In this document: one piece after another, positions 17,153-24,564 of the stretch
Layout of the letters: each line of letters begins with the position of its first letter
How positions within the stretch are numbered: the stretch's first letter is position 1
Assembly: GCA_037443785.1 (NCBI GenBank)
Contig: JBBINR010000003.1
Coordinates: 90,230-154,229 of the forward strand
Reading direction: 5' to 3'
From: JAQUOA01 sp037443785
GTDB lineage: Bacteria; Bacteroidota; Ignavibacteria; UBA10030; UBA8401
DNA length: 64,000 nucleotides
Translations under genes and position numbers: made by a program
Notes under the pieces: generated by a model
The model's database searches: none
What the model saw: only the letters and a program-made list of their open reading frames with translations
What the model was told of the DNA's origin: nothing

Positions 17153-18652
17153 ATGGAACAAATTATACTCTTTGCCTACATCATTTGCTTAAGCATCCTT
17201 TTTGTTTTTGGCGCCCACGGTTTTGTGATGGTGTATCACTATTACAAACACCGTCACGAATTGGATTCAAATCTCCAGCTGACTCATACGCCGATCGTAA
17301 CTATCCAGTTGCCGATCTTCAATGAAATGTATGTCGTTCGCCGATTGATTGATGCTTCGTGTGCAATTGAGTATCCTAAAGAGAAATTAGAAATCCAGGT
17401 GCTCGATGATTCTACCGATGAAACAGTTGATCTTGTAGAAAGCATCGTCAAAGAAAAACAGAATCAGGGATTCAACATTCATCATGTTCGCCGTGCGAAT
17501 CGAAAAGGATTTAAAGCGGGTGCATTGAAAGAGGGATTGAAAACTGCCGCAGGAGAATTTGTTGCAATCTTTGATGCCGATTTTCTTCCAAAAGCGGAAT
17601 TTCTACAACGAACGATTCCATATTTTTATACCAATCCGAAAATTGGAATGGTGCAGACGCGATGGGAGCATCTCAATGGCGAGTATTCATTGATGACGCG
17701 GACACAAGCAATGGCGCTCGATGGACATTTTGTGATCGAACAGAATATGAGAAACAAAGCGGGATATTTCATTAACTTCAACGGAACCGGCGGTGTATGG
17801 CGCAAAGAGTGCATTGAAGATGCGGGTAACTGGCAGGCAGATACCTTGACCGAAGATCTTGATTTAAGTTATCGCGCACAATTAAAAGGGTGGAAATTTA
17901 AATTCTTGCGTGATGTTACTTCTCCGGCAGAACTTCCGGCAGAAATTAATGCTTTAAAATCGCAGCAGTTTCGCTGGACAAAAGGAGCAATCGAAACGGC
18001 TCGGAAACTTCTGCCCATGGTGTGGAAATCGAATATTCCGATGAGAATCAAAATTCATTCAACATTCCATTTGACGAATAATATCGTGTTTCCGTTTATC
18101 GTTCTTGCCAGTATTCTCAATGTTCCGTTGACATTCATTAAACATGGCGGCGAATTCAACGCATATTTTGATTTTATGTCCGTGTTTGTTCTTGCATTCA
18201 TCGGATCGTTCATGTTCTATATGTATTCGCAAAAAGATATTTACTCCGATTGGCGTCGGCGTATTTTTCTGTTCCCGATATTTATGGCAGGAAGCATGGG
18301 ATTTGCCGTGAATAACAGCAAGGCAGTCCTTGAAGGATTGTTCAAACGCAAAAGCGAATTTGTGCGGACGCCAAAATACGGTATCGAAGGGAAGAAACAA
18401 TCGTGGAAAGATAAAAAATATGTTCCGGTAAAATTCAGTTGGACAGTACTTCTTGAAATAGCTCTTGCAACATATTGTTTCTTCGGAGTTATCTCTTCAC
18501 TCTACTATCTTGAAATTGCGGCTGTTCCCTTTCAACTACTGTTTACATCAGGATACGGGTTTGTTGCATATCTTTCGGTGAAACAAGCATTGGAAGCACG
18601 TCGTGTAAAGTTGGAAAAAATGAATTTATCAATTGAAGCAATAGCGGCATAA
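17153..18652 (+). CDS. Processive family 2 glycosyltransferase (cellulose-synthase-like), membrane
   Basis: About 499 residues. One N-terminal membrane helix precedes a GT2 domain with VTIQLPIFNE, VLDDSTDET, FDADF (DxD) and the catalytic-base region LTEDLDLSYRA, then the product-binding QQFRW motif typical of processive synthases. Four more hydrophobic segments follow (residues ~300-480). Cellulose-synthase-like enzymes polymerise sugars and export the chain through the membrane; the product here cannot be told. A strong terminator follows. Confidence 0.9.
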   Translation: MEQIILFAYIICLSILFVFGAHGFVMVYHYYKHRHELDSNLQLTHTPIVTIQLPIFNEMYVVRRLIDASCAIEYPKEKLEIQVLDDSTDETVDLVESIVKEKQNQGFNIHHVRRANRKGFKAGALKEGLKTAAGEFVAIFDADFLPKAEFLQRTIPYFYTNPKIGMVQTRWEHLNGEYSLMTRTQAMALDGHFVIEQNMRNKAGYFINFNGTGGVWRKECIEDAGNWQADTLTEDLDLSYRAQLKGWKFKFLRDVTSPAELPAEINALKSQQFRWTKGAIETARKLLPMVWKSNIPMRIKIHSTFHLTNNIVFPFIVLASILNVPLTFIKHGGEFNAYFDFMSVFVLAFIGSFMFYMYSQKDIYSDWRRRIFLFPIFMAGSMGFAVNNSKAVLEGLFKRKSEFVRTPKYGIEGKKQSWKDKKYVPVKFSWTVLLEIALATYCFFGVISSLYYLEIAAVPFQLLFTSGYGFVAYLSVKQALEARRVKLEKMNLSIEAIAA

Positions 18653-18671
18653 GTAAAGAAAATTAGTGATG

Positions 18672-18710
18672 CACAAAGAGCCAACAGCCGTGTTGGCTCT
18701 TTGTGTTTTT
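18672..18710 (+). terminator. Intrinsic terminator after the GT2 gene
   Basis: A perfect 15-bp stem, CACAAAGAGCCAACA (18672-18686) with TGTTGGCTCTTTGTG (18691-18705), closed by a GCCG tetraloop and followed by TTTTT. It sits 20 bp after the GT2 stop and just outside the left end of the insertion sequence. Confidence 0.92.
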
Positions 18711-18732
18711 ATCCATAATGTTGTTTAAAAAT

Positions 18733-18757
18733 GGGAATTATATACTTGACAATACCA
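18733..18757. repeat. Left terminal inverted repeat of the IS1595-family element
   Basis: 25 bp starting GGGAATTATAT and ending GACAATACCA. It pairs with the right end at 21594-21618 (20/25). It contains the TTGACA hexamer of the transposase promoter. An inner TACCA...TGGTA inversion follows directly (18753-18781). Confidence 0.85.
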
Positions 18758-18774
18758 CTGTAATTATTTACATT
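18746..18774 (+). promoter_or_regulatory. Sigma-70-like promoter of the transposase
   Basis: TTGACA at 18746-18751 lies 17 bp before TACATT at 18769-18774. The -35 hexamer is inside the left terminal repeat. The predicted start of transcription falls at the beginning of a short hairpin that runs up to the transposase ATG. Confidence 0.6.
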
Positions 18775-18777
18775 ACT

Positions 18778-18800
18778 GGTAGACAAAAGGACGGTCTACC
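18778..18800 (+). promoter_or_regulatory. Leader hairpin abutting the transposase start codon
   Basis: GGTAGAC (18778-18784) and GTCTACC (18794-18800) form a perfect 7-bp stem around AAAAGGACG, ending one base before ATG 18801. The AAAGGA in the loop is the likely Shine-Dalgarno, so folding could limit translation of the transposase. Confidence 0.55.
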
Positions 18801-19727
18801 ATGAAAACTAAATTCAATAACATTCTTGACGTTGTAAAACACTTTCCAGATGAAACCGCTTGCCGAAACTTTTTGGCTGAATCTCGTTGGGGTAAGACTC
18901 CTGTTTGTGTTCATTGTGGAAGCTCCCGAAAAATCTACAAAGTAAGTGGTGGCAAACTTCTTAAATGCGCTGACTGCCGAAAGCAATTCTCTGTTAGAGT
19001 TGGAACTATCTTTGAAGATTCCGCGCTTCCACTTCAAACTTGGTTTATGGCAATCTACCTTTTGACTGCACACAAAAAGGGTATTTCTTCCGTTCAGCTT
19101 GGTAAAGATATTGGTGTTACTCAAAAGACTGCATGGTTCATGCTTCATAGAATACGTTTTGCTGTTAGAACTAAATCCTTTGAAAAACCGCTTGACGGAA
19201 CTATTGAAGCCGACGAAACTTTTATAGGTGGCAAAGAAAAGAACAAACACTTTGACAAGCGAACCAAAGAAACTCAAGGTAGAAGTCTTGAAACTAAATC
19301 TGCCGTCTTTGGTATTCGTCAACGTGAGGGTGTTGTTATTGCTCAAAGAGTTTACCGTGTAGACTCTGCTAATTTGTTTCCGATTCTTATTAAACAAGTT
19401 TCTCCAGATGCTAATGTTATTACCGACGAAATGAGCGCGTATAGGAAGTTGAACAAACATTTTAAGAATCATAGCCAAATAGATCATGGTAGAAAAGAAT
19501 ACGTTAGAGGCAACATTCATACTAATTCGATAGAGTCTTTTTGGGCTATACTTAAACGTGGTATATTTGGCATATATCACCAAGTTTCCAAAAAACACTT
19601 GGATAAGTACGTTGATGAATTTGAATTTCGTTTCAATTCTAAACATATTCACGACACAGAAAGATTTAGTCTTATGTTAAAAAATTGTTCTGGCAGATTA
19701 ATGTATAAAAATCTTATACAGAAGTAG
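18801..19727 (+). CDS. IS1595-family transposase
   Basis: About 308 residues. The N-terminal zinc-ribbon has CVHCG and CADCRKQFSVRVGTIFEDS, as in IS1595/ISXO2-like proteins. Next comes a helix-turn-helix region (SSVQLGKDIGVTQKTAWFMLHRI), then the DDE-like core: GTIEADETFIGG (first acidic), VITDEMSAYRKL (second Asp), and HTNSIESFWAILKRGIFGIYHQVS with the NxxE-type third acidic residue. The frame is intact, so the element may still be active. It lies just inside the left terminal repeat. Confidence 0.95.
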   Translation: MKTKFNNILDVVKHFPDETACRNFLAESRWGKTPVCVHCGSSRKIYKVSGGKLLKCADCRKQFSVRVGTIFEDSALPLQTWFMAIYLLTAHKKGISSVQLGKDIGVTQKTAWFMLHRIRFAVRTKSFEKPLDGTIEADETFIGGKEKNKHFDKRTKETQGRSLETKSAVFGIRQREGVVIAQRVYRVDSANLFPILIKQVSPDANVITDEMSAYRKLNKHFKNHSQIDHGRKEYVRGNIHTNSIESFWAILKRGIFGIYHQVSKKHLDKYVDEFEFRFNSKHIHDTERFSLMLKNCSGRLMYKNLIQK

Positions 19728-19735
19728 ATTTTCTC

Positions 19736-20506
19736 TTGTTCAAAAAAATCAAATACTTAATCTTAACGACAACTACTATTATCGCGCTAATAATAGTTGC
19801 CAGAATTAATAATAGTATGGCAATATTTAATAATGTACCCATAGAAAAATTAGAATCATGGAAAACTATTGTTCAGATATTTTTAGTGATATTTGGTGCG
19901 ATTACTATTGTATTTGGAGCAATTCAACTAAAATTAGAATCAGAAATTGGAAAATTGCAAAAATTAGAAAACGATTCTCTAAGACTACAAATTGCCAAAG
20001 TTGGTAATTCTCAAGCCGAATCAAATAGACTCGCCCAAGAAGCAAATGTTAAAAGCAATGAATTAGAACAACAGAATCTAAAACTCAAGATCGAATTAAA
20101 TAAAACAAAAGATAAAACAGAAATTGCATCACGGAAGGCAGAAGAAGCCAAAGAAGCAACATCCCCACGCGATTTCTCTCCAGACGAATTGGCAAAGAAA
20201 TTAAGAATCATTAAAAACATCGAAATAAAAATGGCATGTTTTAGCACTCCTGAATCAGAACGATTGTTTAATATATTTGCAAAAACATTCCGCTTAATAG
20301 GATGGAAAATTATTGACGACCAACACGTAATTGGCGGAAGCACTGCGATGCCACAGGGGATATTTATTGGAACTTCTAATAAGGAATTAGCGGAATTATT
20401 TAAAAATTCGTTGCGTGAATTTAATATAGAATGTAGGGTTGGTATAAAATCAGAACTACCACTTAATATTTTAGAAATTAGCATAGGAATAAAACCATTT
20501 CATTGA
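19736..20506 (+). CDS. Passenger ORF 1: membrane-anchored coiled-coil protein of unknown function
   Basis: About 256 residues from a TTG 8 bp after the transposase stop. Two hydrophobic segments (about residues 6-22 and 46-62) precede a long Lys/Glu/Gln-rich coiled coil (~65-140) and a C-terminal globular part (~155-256) with FSTPESERLFNIFAKTFRL and a GGSTAMPQGIFIGTSNKEL stretch. I recognise no family. If an ATG at 19817 is the start instead, the first membrane segment is lost. It is very AT-rich, on the same strand as the transposase and inside the terminal repeats, so it travels with the element. Confidence 0.6.
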   Translation: MFKKIKYLILTTTTIIALIIVARINNSMAIFNNVPIEKLESWKTIVQIFLVIFGAITIVFGAIQLKLESEIGKLQKLENDSLRLQIAKVGNSQAESNRLAQEANVKSNELEQQNLKLKIELNKTKDKTEIASRKAEEAKEATSPRDFSPDELAKKLRIIKNIEIKMACFSTPESERLFNIFAKTFRLIGWKIIDDQHVIGGSTAMPQGIFIGTSNKELAELFKNSLREFNIECRVGIKSELPLNILEISIGIKPFH

Positions 20507-20527
20507 TATATAAACCATTATTCATAA

Positions 20528-21400
20528 ATGAATAATAAAATAGAAAAACACAAAGAAGATCAATCCATAGAAAATTCCAAAGAGAATTTCTTTAATCGTT
20601 GGATAAGACCTGAAATCGTTTTGAGTGCTTATCTTATTATTTCGGGTTTGTTTTTCTTTTCCACCAATGGATTTTTCGAGTATGTTGTTCGTCTTTGGAT
20701 TACATTTTTGATGGTTGCATTTGGGATTACTCATTTCATCATCAAGTTTAACAAAAGAGTCCCAAAAAAGTCGAATTGGATTGTTTATTCTACTGTTGAA
20801 GTTGTTTTCTTTTGCATTACCATTTATCTTCATTTTCAATACTCCAATAAAGCACCAATAATTTTACCAAATTCAAATGATGTAATATCCCAGCCAAAAA
20901 ATATTTCATTAATTCAACCAGATACTTTGCAACAAATAAAAAAAGACTCATTGACAGATATAAAAAAATCTCCAAAACCTATGTCGATTCTTGGATATAT
21001 TGGGATAACCAATGTTCTGCTTTCAGTTTCATCAAGTCATTTAATTAGTGCAAGGATTGATTATGTTAATCTCGGAAAAATTCCAGCATATAACTTTGAC
21101 CACGTCGCAACGTTAATTACTAATGGTGAACCAACTGAAGAAGATTCTTTATGGATTCTTAACCATCTTAATCAAGTTGGTTATCAAGGTTTAACACTAC
21201 TTCCAACTGCTGGAATAACCGCACCATATAGATTTGGAGATTCTTCAATTATTTTTAATTCAAATCACAACTTTACTCTTCTTGGTGGATTTTCATATAA
21301 AGATGTTAATAAGAGTTTACACAAAATAATGTATTGCTATGTTTGTGAACCAAACACATCAATTTTTCATCCATATAAAAGATTTAATACGCCATTTTAA
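20528..21400 (+). CDS. Passenger ORF 2: multi-pass membrane protein of unknown function
   Basis: About 290 residues. An N-terminal charged stretch precedes three hydrophobic segments (about residues 25-45, 48-65 and 80-97; for example IVLSAYLIISGLFFFS). A C-terminal hydrophilic domain (~110-290) follows, with ILGYIGITNVLLSVSSSHLISARIDYVNLG and a late Cys-containing YCYVCEPN. I do not recognise it. The layout, a membrane anchor plus a soluble domain on the far side, parallels passenger ORF 1. It starts 21 bp after ORF 1 and ends 2 bp before the small ORF. Confidence 0.6.
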   Translation: MNNKIEKHKEDQSIENSKENFFNRWIRPEIVLSAYLIISGLFFFSTNGFFEYVVRLWITFLMVAFGITHFIIKFNKRVPKKSNWIVYSTVEVVFFCITIYLHFQYSNKAPIILPNSNDVISQPKNISLIQPDTLQQIKKDSLTDIKKSPKPMSILGYIGITNVLLSVSSSHLISARIDYVNLGKIPAYNFDHVATLITNGEPTEEDSLWILNHLNQVGYQGLTLLPTAGITAPYRFGDSSIIFNSNHNFTLLGGFSYKDVNKSLHKIMYCYVCEPNTSIFHPYKRFNTPF

Positions 21401-21402
21401 CA

Positions 21403-21543
21403 ATGAAAAAACAAACCATACAAAAACCCAAATCTAAAAAAGATAACGTCCTTCGATACGAGAAGCCCTTAAAACTCGATATGAGTTTTGAAGAAGCCAT
21501 TAAGCGTATTGTCCGCGTTAAACCAGAAGAAGTAAAAAAGTAA
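21403..21543 (+). CDS. Passenger ORF 3: 46-residue basic small protein
   Basis: A 46-codon ORF starting MKKQTIQKPKSKKDN and ending with MSFEEAIKRIVRVKPEEVKK. The N-terminus is strongly basic, and the C-terminal half looks like a short amphipathic helix followed by a Lys-rich tail. It begins 2 bp after the stop of passenger ORF 2 and is the last gene before the right end of the element. Small size makes the call uncertain, but spacing and helix-like periodicity favour a real gene. No function is proposed. Confidence 0.5.
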   Translation: MKKQTIQKPKSKKDNVLRYEKPLKLDMSFEEAIKRIVRVKPEEVKK

Positions 21544-21572
21544 ATTAGTTTTTCAAAGAACGATTTCACTTT

Positions 21573-21599
21573 ATACCAACCCCGCTTCCCGATTGGTAT
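21573..21599. repeat. Subterminal hairpin at the right end of the IS element
   Basis: ATACCAA (21573-21579) and TTGGTAT (21593-21599) form a 7-bp inverted repeat whose right arm overlaps the inner edge of the right terminal repeat. The left end has a comparable TACCA/TGGTA inversion. It may serve as a terminator or a transposase-related structure. Confidence 0.45.
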
Positions 21600-21618
21600 T
21601 GTCTGCGATATAGTTCCC
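21594..21618. repeat. Right terminal inverted repeat of the IS1595-family element
   Basis: TGGTATTGTC, then TGCG, then ATATAGTTCCC. Its reverse complement matches the left end at 20 of 25 positions. Confidence 0.85.
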
Positions 21619-21746
21619 TTAGTTAAAGAGCTAAAAAGGTCACGATATTTTCTACATCAATAATTTTGTTCTATGAGTCAGTTACTTCCTTGCAATTAAA
21701 TATATTCTCTCCTATTTTGGTATCAGAAATCAGAGGATGATGGAAT

Positions 21747-22913
21747 ATGGAAACACTTGAATTTGATGTAGAATTTCTCGCACAGAAATTGTCAGAAAAT
21801 CCGCAGTCGCCGTTATTTGCGCGGCTTGCCGATCTTTACCTGGCAAAAAACCAAACGGTTGAAGCTTTGAAATTATGTGAAGAAGGAATAAAACTGTTTC
21901 CGCAGTATTATGCGGGACATCTTGTTCTTGGAAAAACTCATGCAGCCCTCAAAGAGTATTCAAAAGCGAATGCGGCATTTCAAAAAGCCCAGGAACTCTC
22001 TCCGTTTAATCTGGCGATAAAAAAATTAATTGAATCCGCTGCCTCAAGTCCGGATGAATCTGTGCGAACTACCGATGAAGATTATTTTACTGCGCAACCA
22101 TCTTCATCTCCGGAGTCTTCCACTGAAAAAATTAATGAAGCGGGCCAGCCCGAAACTCCGTTGAATGGTTCTCTCTTTGATGCTCTTACGCCTGAAGAAT
22201 TAAATTATATTCAGCAATCCAATGCGGGAACTTCTGAAATATCTTCATCTACGGATTTAGGATACGGGCAGCCGACTCAGCAGAACTTTCCATCGTTCGA
22301 TGAATATTATTCTGAACATCAGCCGCATATTGAAAAATCATCTACGATAGCATTAGATGATTACCTCACATCGAAAAGCGGTGCAGAAAAAATGCCGGTA
22401 AATGTTAGTGAGAATATACCAGAACAACCTGTTGAAGAATCTGCTGTCCGTGAGGAAGTTCGGGAATCTTCTGAACAGGAATTTCAATCTCCAGTCAGCC
22501 AGCAGCAGAGTGAAAATGTTACAGAACCAGAAGCTCAAATTTCTGAGGAACCGGAAATGGTATTTTCGTCTCCCGAGCAGGCGCAGTTATTTGCCGAGTT
22601 GAACGAAACGTCAGACCAGCCGCAAGATCTTGACCAGCTCGCGGAGAAGTTGCAAAATGCAGAACGAATTGTCCCCGGGGAAAATTATGAAACGAAAGGT
22701 GCAGAACCGGAACAACAAGAATCATCGGCAGAATATAGTCCCGATATGGTGACGCCAACGTTAGCGGAAATTTATGCGTCTCAAGGAGAATATCGTGCGG
22801 CAATACAAGCCTATGAAATTTTGATGTTCTCTCAACCCGATAAAGGAGCGGCATTTCAGAAACGAATTCAGGAGCTACAGCAGATGCAGATGGAGAAGGA
22901 CGGCCTTATCTAA
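21747..22913 (+). CDS. TPR protein with long acidic linker
   Basis: About 388 residues. Two or three TPR units at the N-terminus (LFARLADLYLAKNQTVEAL, YAGHLVLGKTHAALKEY) and one near the C-terminus (LAEIYASQGEYRAAIQAYEIL) flank a ~220-residue Ser/Glu/Gln-rich, probably disordered linker. There is no signal peptide, so it is probably a cytoplasmic scaffold. AGAGG lies about 10 bp before ATG 21747. It is convergent with rpsT across a strong terminator. Partners are unknown. Confidence 0.78.
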   Translation: METLEFDVEFLAQKLSENPQSPLFARLADLYLAKNQTVEALKLCEEGIKLFPQYYAGHLVLGKTHAALKEYSKANAAFQKAQELSPFNLAIKKLIESAASSPDESVRTTDEDYFTAQPSSSPESSTEKINEAGQPETPLNGSLFDALTPEELNYIQQSNAGTSEISSSTDLGYGQPTQQNFPSFDEYYSEHQPHIEKSSTIALDDYLTSKSGAEKMPVNVSENIPEQPVEESAVREEVRESSEQEFQSPVSQQQSENVTEPEAQISEEPEMVFSSPEQAQLFAELNETSDQPQDLDQLAEKLQNAERIVPGENYETKGAEPEQQESSAEYSPDMVTPTLAEIYASQGEYRAAIQAYEILMFSQPDKGAAFQKRIQELQQMQMEKDGLI

Positions 22914-22931
22914 ATTTGATTGATGGAAAAT

Positions 22932-22959
22932 AAAAAGGCGGCTCATGGGCCGCCTTTTT
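22932..22959. terminator. Bidirectional intrinsic terminator
   Basis: AAAAAGGCGGC (22932-22942) and GCCGCCTTTTT (22949-22959) form a perfect 11-bp stem with a 6-nt loop. A-tracts and T-tracts on the two sides allow termination of both the TPR gene and the convergent rpsT. Confidence 0.92.
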
Positions 22960-22978
22960 ATTTTTAACTGCAATTTAC

Positions 22979-23233
22979 CTACTTAATTTTGTTGACAATT
23001 TTTGTCAGCTTCGATTTTTGATTCGCCGCTTTATTGGAATGAATAACATTCTTTCCTGCAAGTTTATCAAGGAGCGAAACAGTTTCTTTCAAAAGCGATG
23101 CTGCTTTCGTTTTATCTTTTTCTTCGCGGACTTTCTTGATCATGGTTTTCATTGCCGATTTTTGCTCGGTATTCCGCGTTTTTCGGCGTTCCGATGATCG
23201 AATTCTTTTAATAGCAGATTTATGCTGTGCCAT
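22979..23233 (-). CDS. rpsT: 30S ribosomal protein S20
   Basis: 84 residues, matching S20 in length and pattern: MAQHKSAIKRIRSSERRKTRN, then KTMIKKVREE and the C-terminal VIHSNKAANQKSKLTKIVNKI. It binds 16S rRNA early in small-subunit assembly. It is monocistronic, with its own terminator downstream and an AGGGTTAC-type Shine-Dalgarno upstream. Confidence 0.97.
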   Translation of the reverse strand: MAQHKSAIKRIRSSERRKTRNTEQKSAMKTMIKKVREEKDKTKAASLLKETVSLLDKLAGKNVIHSNKAANQKSKLTKIVNKIK

Positions 23234-23295
23234 TGTAACCCTTCAAATATTTTGTTCTAAAATTCTGTAACAAATATAAAAAAAAAATCCTTGAT

Positions 23296-24561
23296 TTACA
23301 ATTTCTTTTCCCAATAAATGTTCTTGCGCATTCCCTCAATCCACGTCTGATAATTTGCATTGAGTTTGAATTGCAGCGCTAATTGTTCTAAACGTTTATA
23401 GTCTTCCTGTAAACTGATTGGGTGGGCAGGAGATGCCGAACGTACCAGAATAATGTGATATCCATATTTATTGGCTACTTGAATCTTTCGCGGCTCTGAA
23501 ATATCTCCTGGTTTTGCTGATTTAACAAAATCGTCATAGGCAGGATCGAGCTGATCAATTGAGGTTTTCCCAAGATCGCCGCCGACATCTTTGGTATCGT
23601 TGTCTTCTGAGTATTTTCTTGCCAGAACGCCAAAGCTTTCACCTGCGAGTGCCGATGCCCGTATTCTGTTCAAATGAGCAATTGCTGAATCATCATTTAT
23701 GGGCAAGACCTGAATGGGGAATAAGATGTGCCGAGTTCGAACGGCATCGCCGCGGCGCTCCACCAACTGAATGATATGATACCCAAATTGAGATTTTACA
23801 GGCTTTGAAATTTCACCCTCGTTTAATGTAAAGGCAACCTCTTCATATTCTTTGACGAATGAACCACGACGTGCGAATCCAAGATCGCCTCCTTGCGATG
23901 CAGAACCGTCTGATGAGTATCGTTTTGCAAAATCAGGAAAATTTCCGCCGGCCTTAATGCTGTCGGCAATTACGAGCGCTTTATTGTAAATTGCTTTCAA
24001 AGCTGATGAATCCGGTTTCGGTTCAATATAAATATGACTGAGTTCAAACTCAGCCGGCACGTTTGGAATACTGTCTTTATATTGTGTGTAAAATTCTTCG
24101 ACTTCACGACGGGAAACCGCTACAGCCACTTGCCGCTGTTGTTGGACTTTCTGAACGAGCATCTGTTTGCGGACCATATCTCTAAATTGGTAATCGCGTT
24201 TCATTCTGCTGACGCTCATTCCATACGTTTCTTCAAGCTTTGCCTCGCTTCCGACTTGATAGACCAGCCGCTGAATTTGTTGCTCCAGCCGCTCCGTCAC
24301 TTCATCTTCGGTGACGACAATACTGTCTTCGAGCGCTTGTGCCAGAACAAGTTTTTCATTGATCATTCCATCAAGCACGCGATCGCGAAATTCAGCGGTA
24401 TTCGGATCAATCTTATTTTGAATCGCCAATTGCTGAACATTGAAATTCAGATCGGACAAAGTGATAATTTCTTTATCGACGACGGCAACAATCTTATCTA
24501 ATGTTGTTTGCGCAAAACTTACCGTTAAGCTAAAAGTGAATAAGAAAATATAGGAACGCAT
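23296..24561 (-). CDS. surA: SurA-like periplasmic peptidyl-prolyl isomerase
   Basis: About 421 residues with a signal peptide (MRSYIFLFTFSLTVSFAQ), a SurA N-terminal chaperone domain (LDKIVAVVDKEIITLSDLN ...) and two parvulin (PPIC) domains. The first has FELSHIYIEP and ASQGGDLGFARRG, and ends FGYHIIQLVERRG; the second has TRHILF and TKDVGGDLG, and ends KYGYHIILVRS. SurA escorts outer-membrane proteins across the periplasm. It is the last gene of a three-gene set of parvulin-like proteins, 3 bp after its upstream neighbour. Confidence 0.92.
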   Translation of the reverse strand: MRSYIFLFTFSLTVSFAQTTLDKIVAVVDKEIITLSDLNFNVQQLAIQNKIDPNTAEFRDRVLDGMINEKLVLAQALEDSIVVTEDEVTERLEQQIQRLVYQVGSEAKLEETYGMSVSRMKRDYQFRDMVRKQMLVQKVQQQRQVAVAVSRREVEEFYTQYKDSIPNVPAEFELSHIYIEPKPDSSALKAIYNKALVIADSIKAGGNFPDFAKRYSSDGSASQGGDLGFARRGSFVKEYEEVAFTLNEGEISKPVKSQFGYHIIQLVERRGDAVRTRHILFPIQVLPINDDSAIAHLNRIRASALAGESFGVLARKYSEDNDTKDVGGDLGKTSIDQLDPAYDDFVKSAKPGDISEPRKIQVANKYGYHIILVRSASPAHPISLQEDYKRLEQLALQFKLNANYQTWIEGMRKNIYWEKKL

Positions 24562-24564
24562 GAA

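Larger units (their letters stand above)
18733..21618 (+). mobile_element. IS1595-family insertion sequence carrying passenger genes
   Basis: The left end 18733-18757 (GGGAATTATAT...GACAATACCA) and the reverse complement of the right end 21594-21618 (GGGAACTATAT...GACAATACCA) match at 20 of 25 positions, with mismatches only at base 6 and bases 12-15. Together they enclose the IS1595-type transposase plus three further ORFs on the same strand, 2,886 bp in all. The interior is visibly more AT-rich than its neighbours. I found no exact 8-bp target duplication: the flanks are TTAAAAAT and TTAGTTAA. Either the insertion is old or the ends are off by a few bases. IS1595 members with cargo are known as transporter ISs; this cargo is not one I recognise. 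Confidence 0.85.

Noticed and set aside
18768..19652. Long minus-strand reading frame (294 residues) opposite the transposase
   Set aside because: It is fully antisense to an intact transposase with clear zinc-ribbon and DDE motifs; its translation has no recognisable pattern.
18725..21626. 8-bp target-site duplication flanking the IS element (TTAAAAAT and TTAGTTAA)
   Set aside because: Only about half of the positions agree, so I do not call it a duplication.
22081..22740. Repeat array or mobile piece in the Glu/Ser-rich linker of the TPR protein
   Set aside because: Low-complexity coding sequence in frame; no exact repeat units or CRISPR-like spacing.
24034..24501. Plus-strand frame of 155 residues inside the surA-like gene
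   Set aside because: Antisense to a protein with two clear parvulin domains.
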